Source of the DNA: an uncultured Butyrivibrio sp.
GTDB lineage: Bacteria; Bacillota; Clostridia; Lachnospirales; Lachnospiraceae
Assembly: GCA_946536145.1 (NCBI GenBank)
Contig: CAMNEA010000018.1
Span: 1-43,990 of the forward strand
Direction: 5' to 3'
DNA length: 43,990 nt
Shown here: piece after piece, positions 39,814 through 43,990 of the stretch
How the letters are laid out: each line of letters starts with the position of its first letter
Position numbering within the stretch: the stretch's first letter is position 1
Position numbers and translations under genes: made by a program
The notes under the pieces: generated by a model
Database searches by the model: none
What the model was told of the DNA's origin: nothing
The model's input: the letters and a program-made list of their open reading frames with translations, nothing else

Positions 39814-40269
39814 TTACATTCTGTACTTTTTGACAATCTCATCGAGCTCGCCTCCATTACCACATTTCCTGCATCAATTCCCACATCGATATATTCATCA
39901 GCCATATGTGAGCAGAGCGAATAGAGACTGTCATAGGAGGACTTCATCCCATTGATTGTTGAGGACGTTTCGGGCTTAAGTGCCGTCATCTGATTAAATT
40001 AAGGAATAGTTATTATCTCTTACTTCTTCAACCTCGGCGAGTACCTCACAGTCATGTGTGGCTGACATATCAGTGAAGAGCTCACAGGTATTCAGACCGT
40101 AATATCTGATATCTTCGGCAATTTCCATTGCTGTGATCGTCTGTTGCTGTAAGGTACTCAGATCATTTATGATTCTGCTGGTCAGAATCTGTGAAGAAAT
40201 AAGTGTGATAAGAAGGAAGATGATGATAAGACTTACAGGACCAAGCAGTTTCGGTGTTAATCCGGTCAT
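39814..40269 (-). pseudogene. Remnant of methyl-accepting chemotaxis protein
   Basis: The frame from ATG 40269 encodes an N-terminal membrane helix (LGPVSLIIIFLLITLISSQ) and the start of a four-helix-bundle sensor (LQQQTITAMEIAEDIRYYG). It stops at 39994 after NNYSLI. Deleting one T near 39996 would continue it as NQMTALKPETSSTINGMKSS, then YDSLYSLCSHMADEYIDVG, the later sensor helices. At ~39858 a shift leads to GELDEIVKKYRM and a stop, typical of an MCP C-terminus. The second membrane helix, HAMP and signalling hairpin are missing. Confidence 0.72.
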
Positions 40270-40324
40270 GAAACCTCTTGATGTTTAAGAATGTAATGCT
40301 TTTTACAATACATTGTTATCCAAA

Positions 40325-40351
40325 TTAGCACTCTCTATTGACGAGTGCTAA
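40325..40351 (+). promoter_or_regulatory. Perfect CIRCE element
   Basis: TTAGCACTC-N9-GAGTGCTAA, extended by CAAA/TTTG on the outside. HrcA repressor site for the hsp20 gene. Confidence 0.95.
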
Positions 40352-40366
40352 TTTGGGTGTTATATT
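40338..40366 (+). promoter_or_regulatory. hsp20 promoter
   Basis: TTGACG (40338-40343), 17-bp spacer, TATATT (40361-40366). The -35 lies inside the CIRCE element, as expected for repression by HrcA. The leader is ~115 nt and contains small hairpins (TTAGGA/TCCTAA, AACAAT/ATTGTT). Confidence 0.75.
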
Positions 40367-40487
40367 GTCTGTAGAACAAAGGAACAGAGAAGACCGTTAG
40401 GACTTACAGCTTCCTAAGATCCAAACCCTCCGTCCCAATGCTCATTAACAATAAATCAATTGTTTATGTGCAAAGGAGGTAAGCATT

Positions 40488-40952
40488 ATGTTAGCACCTA
40501 GTATTTTTGAAGAAAACTTTATCGATGATCTGTTTGGATTCCCTTACATGAAGGAATTCGATGACATGCAGCACGACATGGAGCGCAAGCTCTATGGCAG
40601 GAAGGCTGGCAGGATGATGAAGACCGACATCCGTGAGAAGGATGACAACTATGAGGTTGCAATCGATCTGCCGGGATTTAAGAAAGAAGAGATAACTGTA
40701 GAACTTGATAACGGATATCTCACGATCAATGCCGCCAAAGGACTTGACAGAGATGAGAACAACAAGAAGGGCAAACTGATCCGCCAGGAGAGGTACGCAG
40801 GCTCAATGACCAGAAGCTTCTATATTGGTGACAATGTAGACAAAGCAGAAATTGAAGCGACCTACAGACATGGCGTGCTTACTCTTACAGTTCCTAAAAA
40901 GGCTATGGAGAAGAAGATACCGGAGAAGAACCTGATAGCGATTGAGGGATGA
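40488..40952 (+). CDS. hsp20: Hsp20 small heat-shock protein
   Basis: A 154-residue alpha-crystallin chaperone: N-terminal arm (~1-42), crystallin domain (~43-140, TDIREKDDNYEVAIDLPGFK, EITVELDNGYLTINA, RHGVLTLTVPK) and short C-terminal tail. The tail has IPEKNL rather than a clear I-x-I motif (LIAI near the end may serve). It holds unfolding proteins. Near-ideal AAAGGAGGT ribosome site, CIRCE control, and a strong terminator after the stop. Confidence 0.95.
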   Translation: MLAPSIFEENFIDDLFGFPYMKEFDDMQHDMERKLYGRKAGRMMKTDIREKDDNYEVAIDLPGFKKEEITVELDNGYLTINAAKGLDRDENNKKGKLIRQERYAGSMTRSFYIGDNVDKAEIEATYRHGVLTLTVPKKAMEKKIPEKNLIAIEG

Positions 40953-40970
40953 AATTGAATATGGTTTGGC

Positions 40971-41004
40971 AGCCCCCGCGAGGAAGCGGGGGCTATTTTT
41001 GTTT
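40971..41004 (+). terminator. hsp20 terminator
   Basis: Stem AGCCCCCGC (40971-40979) / GCGGGGGCT (40986-40994) followed by ATTTTTGTTT. Its 3' arm overlaps the next, longer palindrome. Confidence 0.9.
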
Positions 41005-41045
41005 AATAGGAAATTCCTCCGAATTTCCTATTAAACAAAAATAGC
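40992..41045. repeat. Perfect 25-bp inverted repeat
   Basis: A 25-bp arm at 40992-41016 pairs perfectly with 41021-41045 across a 4-nt CTCC loop. It begins inside the hsp20 terminator stem and includes its T run, so the terminator tail is mirrored. Confidence 0.9.
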
Positions 41046-41165
41046 TCCGCTATTGATGCGCACTACTGTGTATGACATTTCACTAGGCTCGAAAGAACCT
41101 CGCCAAGTGATCTGCACATCGCGCGTAAGGTATATGTTGCATAAATGCAACCGCGCTCGGCACGA

Positions 41166-41191
41166 GAATGCCGCAAGCGGCATTCTTTTTT
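41166..41191 (+). terminator. Rho-independent terminator
   Basis: GAATGCCGC (41166-41174), AA, GCGGCATTC (41177-41185), then T6. Confidence 0.85.
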
Positions 41192-41216
41192 ATCTAAGGG
41201 AAATTTTCAGGTAGAT

Positions 41217-41302
41217 GTTCAGGCAGAAATGCGCACTGTGCTGCACAGTTCGTTCGAAAATGATTCAGAAGAGAGCGCATTCCTTTGACGAAGTTGGATT
41301 TC
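41217..41302. repeat. Intergenic repeat, copy B (half element)
   Basis: Matches 14116-14200 with about 13 differences by eye, sharing CAGAAATGCGCACT, GAAAATGATTCAG and GAGCGCATTCCTT. It lacks the GAATGCGC arm and outer inverted repeat found in copy A, so it is partial. Confidence 0.7.
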
Positions 41303-41324
41303 CTCCTAAATAAAGACGCTCCCA

Positions 41325-41353
41325 TTGACTCATAACTGAACTATCTTCATAAT
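41325..41353 (+). promoter_or_regulatory. Epimerase gene promoter
   Basis: TTGACT (41325-41330), 17-bp spacer, CATAAT (41348-41353), ~36 bp before the start. Confidence 0.6.
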
Positions 41354-41388
41354 TATACATAATATAAATCTTGTATGGAGGGTATGGC

Positions 41389-42420
41389 ATGAGAGCACTA
41401 TTTATCGGCGGAACGGGAACTATAAGTATGGGAATAGTCAAAAGGCTTTCCGAGGATCCTATATGGGAGGTATATCTTTTAAACAGGGGCAACAGAAAGA
41501 GTGAAGTGCCGTCTTCGGTAAAACAGATAATCGCGGATATAGGAGACGAGGAAGACGTTAAGAAAAAGCTGGATGGCATGACTTTTGATGTTATCAGCGA
41601 TTTTATAGCTTTTGATGTAAGCGCTGTCGAAAGAGACTATCGGATCTTTAACGGCAAAACAAAGCAGTATATATTTATCAGCTCCGCATCAGCCTATAAT
41701 AAGCCGGCAGCATCCTATGTGATAACGGAGGGCACGACGCTTGCCAATCCATATTGGGAGTACTCAAGGAACAAGATAGCCTGTGAGGAATTCCTGCTTG
41801 ATAAGTACAGAAAAGAGGGATTCCATGTGACAATAGTACGCCCCAGCCACACTTATGATGAGAGGCACATTCCCCTTGGCGTACATGGAAATAAGGGATT
41901 CTATCAGGTGATCAGACGTATGCAGCAAGGCAAACCCGTTATCATTCAGGGCGACGGATCCTCGCTATGGACACTTACCTTTAACAGCGATTTCGCCATT
42001 GGCTTCACCGGACTTATGGGTAACAGACATGCTATCGGTGAGGCGTTCCAGATAACAGGAGATGAGGTTCTGACCTGGGATCAGATATACAGCACCATTG
42101 CGGATGCGCTTTGTGTTGACCTTAAGCCTTATCATGTATCTTCTGAGTTCCTTGGCGACGTGGGTGAGAAGTACGGCTATGATTTCCGAGGAAGTCTTCT
42201 CGGAGATAAGGCTGTATCAGTGACATTTGACAATTCCAAGTTAAAAAAGCTTGTTCCACAGATGACTACCAATGTTCCGTTCCACAAGGGTGCTCGCATT
42301 GCACTTGACTATGTTCTTTCGCATCCTGGAGAGTATGAAGAGGATCCTGAGTTTGATGCATTTTGTGACAATGTGATAAATGCTCTTGAGAAGGCAAAAG
42401 AAGAATTGTCATTAAGCTAA
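41389..42420 (+). CDS. NAD-dependent epimerase/dehydratase (extended SDR)
   Basis: A 343-residue extended short-chain dehydrogenase: Rossmann start MRALFIGGTGTIS, active-site FISSASAYNK and YxxxK in YWEYSRNKIA, then TIVRPSHTYD. Such proteins act on nucleotide sugars; the subgroup seems close to plant/bacterial RNA-binding-like epimerases (CSP41 type), so the substrate is open. Start at ATG 41389 with GGAGGG six bases before; upstream TTG 41371 overlaps that site. Its stop overlaps the tail of the decayed sensor gene. Confidence 0.9.
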   Translation: MRALFIGGTGTISMGIVKRLSEDPIWEVYLLNRGNRKSEVPSSVKQIIADIGDEEDVKKKLDGMTFDVISDFIAFDVSAVERDYRIFNGKTKQYIFISSASAYNKPAASYVITEGTTLANPYWEYSRNKIACEEFLLDKYRKEGFHVTIVRPSHTYDERHIPLGVHGNKGFYQVIRRMQQGKPVIIQGDGSSLWTLTFNSDFAIGFTGLMGNRHAIGEAFQITGDEVLTWDQIYSTIADALCVDLKPYHVSSEFLGDVGEKYGYDFRGSLLGDKAVSVTFDNSKLKKLVPQMTTNVPFHKGARIALDYVLSHPGEYEEDPEFDAFCDNVINALEKAKEELSLS

Positions 42421-42802
42421 TCGGTTTCATGCATAGTATAATCCGGGTCCTCATCGATCAGATTCAGCATTATTTTTGCAAATCGCGGGGTGCGTCTTTA
42501 TTCTTCGACTGTATCTGAGTCTGTGAAGTCAGATACTTATCAATTTCTGATGTTGAGAGGCCGTCTTTTTTCATCAGATCTATTGTGTCAGAGACAACCC
42601 TGAGGGTGGTCTTGGCTGACGTGATATAGTTTTCCAGCTCTGCGGCAGTGGATTTGACTTCGTCTCTGGCATCCTCATTGATCTCAGTGACTGATGCATT
42701 ATAAAGAAGGCTGGTGTTATATATTACAACGACCAACATAAGAGGAAATGTTATCAGGATGGTGATAATAAAGCTCGACCTGCTGCGCTTTCCGATGTCC
42801 AT
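42417..42802 (-). pseudogene. Remnant of Cache-type sensor protein
   Basis: From ATG 42802 the frame gives a membrane helix (SSFIITILITFPLMLVVVIY) and the opening of a Cache sensor (NEDARDEVKSTAAELENYIT, TLRVVSDTIDLMKKDGLS), typical of Lachnospiraceae hybrid kinases or GGDEF proteins. It ends at 42470. A shifted frame beyond the join reads FAKIMLNLIDEDPDYTMHE and stops at 42417, looking like the C-terminal tail of such a protein. The whole sensor remainder and catalytic part are absent. Assignment of the tail to the same gene is an inference. Confidence 0.65.
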
Positions 42803-43642
42803 TTCCTGCCGTCTGTTTTTGTTTCTCTTGTAGTGACGTCTGATCTCGTAGACAAACAGAAGGATCAGCAGTGATACCATAGTATTTTTTGGCGCCAAAG
42901 ACAAGCATTACCTTTAAAACCGCGCCGAGAACCGTGAAGTAAGGGTAGGGATCCATGAACTGATATTTCCAGGTAAAGCATGACGACGTCCACATAACAT
43001 GCATTTTTGAATCAAGGATTCAAAAATGCCGCAAACAAGCCATCCTAGAGCGACTGCGTCGCAGGGCTTGTTTGCCTATCGTATCATGTTCTCACGAAAC
43101 CCGCAGCCAGTGCGGGTTTCTGGAATATCATTCAAGAAGTTATACTCTGTTATAAGTAAAAGAAGTACAATGACGGCAAAGTGGGGGAAATTTATGCCTT
43201 CTTTTCTGTTTTTTACGAAGAAGACAATTTCCTGCATACACAATACCATGGCGATAGTGGGAATACTCACCTGCCATAGGTTGTTGAACAGTCCTCCGAA
43301 CCGGATATACAGGAAGAACTGAAGTGTATTGGCCAGAACAGGCCAGAGTATGAGCGGGTGAAAATATCTTTTGACAGAATCCTGACGCATTTTGAGAACA
43401 GCCAGCATAAGAACAAGATACCCGATGTTCCAGCCGAGGTAAGCAAGAAATTCTGATACCGTGGGGTGTGAGCGCATGACAAGAGAATATATCGTCCAAT
43501 AATAGTCACTGAGATAATTGGACAAAAAGAAAACAATGAGAAGCAGATATCCCCGTTTCGGAGTCCGTATATATTGAAACAGGCATCCTAACAGTCCCAG
43601 TATTGCAGCGAGCAGGGTCAGCACATTTTTCAAAATCGTCAA
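42802..43642 (-). pseudogene. Broken multi-spanning membrane protein gene
   Basis: The 5' part (43642-43076) encodes five to six helices (TLLAAILGLLGCLFQYI, LLLIVFFLSNYLSDYYW, VSIPTIAMVLCMQEIVFF). It enters a hairpin cluster at ~43120, and the last ~14 codons come from that cluster. Beyond it the frame resumes as CFTWKYQFMDPYPYF and GAVLKVMLVFGAK. A T6 run at 42885-42890 then shifts frame; with one base fewer it would read on as NTMVSLLILLFVYEIRRHYK. The start is only TTG 43642 without a clear ribosome site. Family not recognised. Confidence 0.6.
43001..43120. repeat. Triple-hairpin palindromic element
   Basis: Three consecutive perfect hairpins: GCATTTTTGAATC (43001-43013) / GATTCAAAAATGC (43017-43029); GCAAACAAGCC (43031-43041) / GGCTTGTTTGC (43065-43075) with inner GCGAC/GTCGC; GAAACCCGCA (43096-43105) / TGCGGGTTTC (43111-43120). 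It lies inside the broken membrane protein gene. Confidence 0.75.
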
Positions 43643-43964
43643 GAATCATTTCATGCCATCCTATTTATGAGCGAGTAATGCTGGTTACAATAATATTATG
43701 GCTGAAAACAGACGATAATGCACGCGCTTATTCAGCTCCTTAACTAAATCAATCGGTGATGCTTAATATTGGAAATACATAAAAACTTTATTTTAATCGT
43801 TAGATACTATCATATATAATAAGAGTATATTAACGAGAAAAGGATAAGTTTTTTATGAATGTAACAAGGCAGGACCGGTCGGATTTTAACAATAATTAAT
43901 ACATAACACGCATAACACATATAGCATATATTGGTTATATAATATATGTGACTATGGAGGAGAC
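43643..43964. other. AT-rich region before the right-end gene
   Basis: No confident gene. A TATAAT at 43815-43820 and a 14-codon frame (43855-43899, starts MNVTRQDRS) with AAAGGA before it could be a leader. From 43899 the sequence repeats TAACAC/ATAACACATATA and GTTATATAATATAT, echoing the region in front of parA; iteron-like but not a clean array. Confidence 0.4.
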
Positions 43965-43990
43965 ATGAATAATCAGAAGAACAAAGTCAC
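43965..43990 (+). CDS. Truncated gene start, possible replication initiator
   Basis: Only nine codons lie in the window (MNNQKNKVT). GGAGGAG at 43956-43962 makes the start convincing. Rep_3/RepB initiators often begin with a short polar stretch of this kind, and iteron-like repeats lie just upstream, so a replication gene is possible, but nine residues cannot prove it. Confidence 0.35.

Larger units (their letters stand above)
41046..41388. other. Hairpin-rich gene-free stretch
   Basis: No coding gene seen. It contains a CACTAGGC / GCCAAGTG hairpin near 41082-41114, a strong plus-strand terminator GAATGCCGC-AA-GCGGCATTC with T6 at 41166-41191, the repeat copy at 41217-41302 and the promoter of the epimerase gene. 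A terminator without an obvious gene before it allows a small RNA from ~41050 to 41190; this is a guess. Confidence 0.4.

Noticed and set aside
40367..40487. RNA thermometer in the hsp20 leader (CCTCC near 40427 facing GGAGG of the ribosome site)
   Set aside because: Only five contiguous pairs across a ~40-nt loop, no ROSE or fourU pattern; CIRCE already explains heat control.
1..43990. Prophage or integrative element covering the window
   Set aside because: No integrase, capsid, portal, terminase, relaxase, T4SS or transposase gene was seen.
1..43990. tRNA or rRNA genes
   Set aside because: I saw no cloverleaf-like or rRNA-like sequence while reading either strand; a tRNA scan was not possible.
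43965..43990. Joining the window ends into one circle through the truncated gene
   Set aside because: Reading directly from 43990 into position 1 gives a stop after ten codons, so the ends are not contiguous as given.

Overview
This window looks like DNA from a rumen/gut Lachnospiraceae bacterium of the Butyrivibrio/Pseudobutyrivibrio type. That placement is inferred from moderate-to-low GC, strong GGAGG ribosome sites, the gene families present and the protein style; no marker gene (rRNA, tRNA) is present. A ParA gene with a ribbon-helix-helix partner opens the window after about 300 bp of AT-rich repeats. Similar AT motifs precede a truncated gene at the right end. The segment may therefore belong to a secondary replicon (chromid or megaplasmid) rather than the main chromosome, although most of its genes are chromosomal in character.

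Layout. 0.3-1.8 kb: partition locus. 1.8-9.4 kb: two MATE exporters, two stand-alone CheY-like receivers, a tandem ACT protein, a class B sortase, a STAS/HATPase partner-switch pair, a PfpI-WYL regulator pair. 9.4-12.6 kb: tight clpS-clpA-aat operon, a complete set for N-degron proteolysis apart from ClpP. 12.6-22.5 kb: NSS symporter, LysM membrane protein, remnant of a SpoIIE-type phosphatase, ABC exporter, flavin-binding PNPOx-like protein, DUF1622, aldose epimerase, alpha/beta hydrolase, polar amino acid ABC importer, remnant of another ABC exporter. 22.7-27.7 kb: two converging cyclic-di-GMP proteins, one an unusual fusion of an S51-peptidase-like domain to PAS-like, degenerate GGDEF and EAL domains, the other a membrane HD-GYP protein. 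27.8-30.8 kb: esterase and Trk/Ktr potassium system. 30.9-34.8 kb: Cthe_2159-type beta-helix lipoprotein, VTC-domain protein, DUF4956 membrane protein, then a CorA-type transporter. 34.8-41 kb: TetR regulator, Lon and Hsp20 (both with CIRCE elements), FRG protein, EamA transporter, MCP remnant. 41-44 kb: hairpin-rich intergenic DNA, an SDR epimerase, decayed membrane and sensor genes, and the start of a possible replication gene.

Themes. (1) Protein quality control is concentrated here: ClpS/ClpA/Aat, Lon and Hsp20, with HrcA/CIRCE control visible for lon and hsp20. (2) Second-messenger and partner-switch signalling genes are numerous. (3) At least four signalling/transport genes survive only as N- and C-terminal stubs joined after loss of the middle, and several carry single-base frameshifts in short A/T runs, so decay is recent and ongoing. 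(4) Several palindromic elements occur in intergenic DNA, and one interrupts a gene.

All calls are from reading the sequence; no database search was run.
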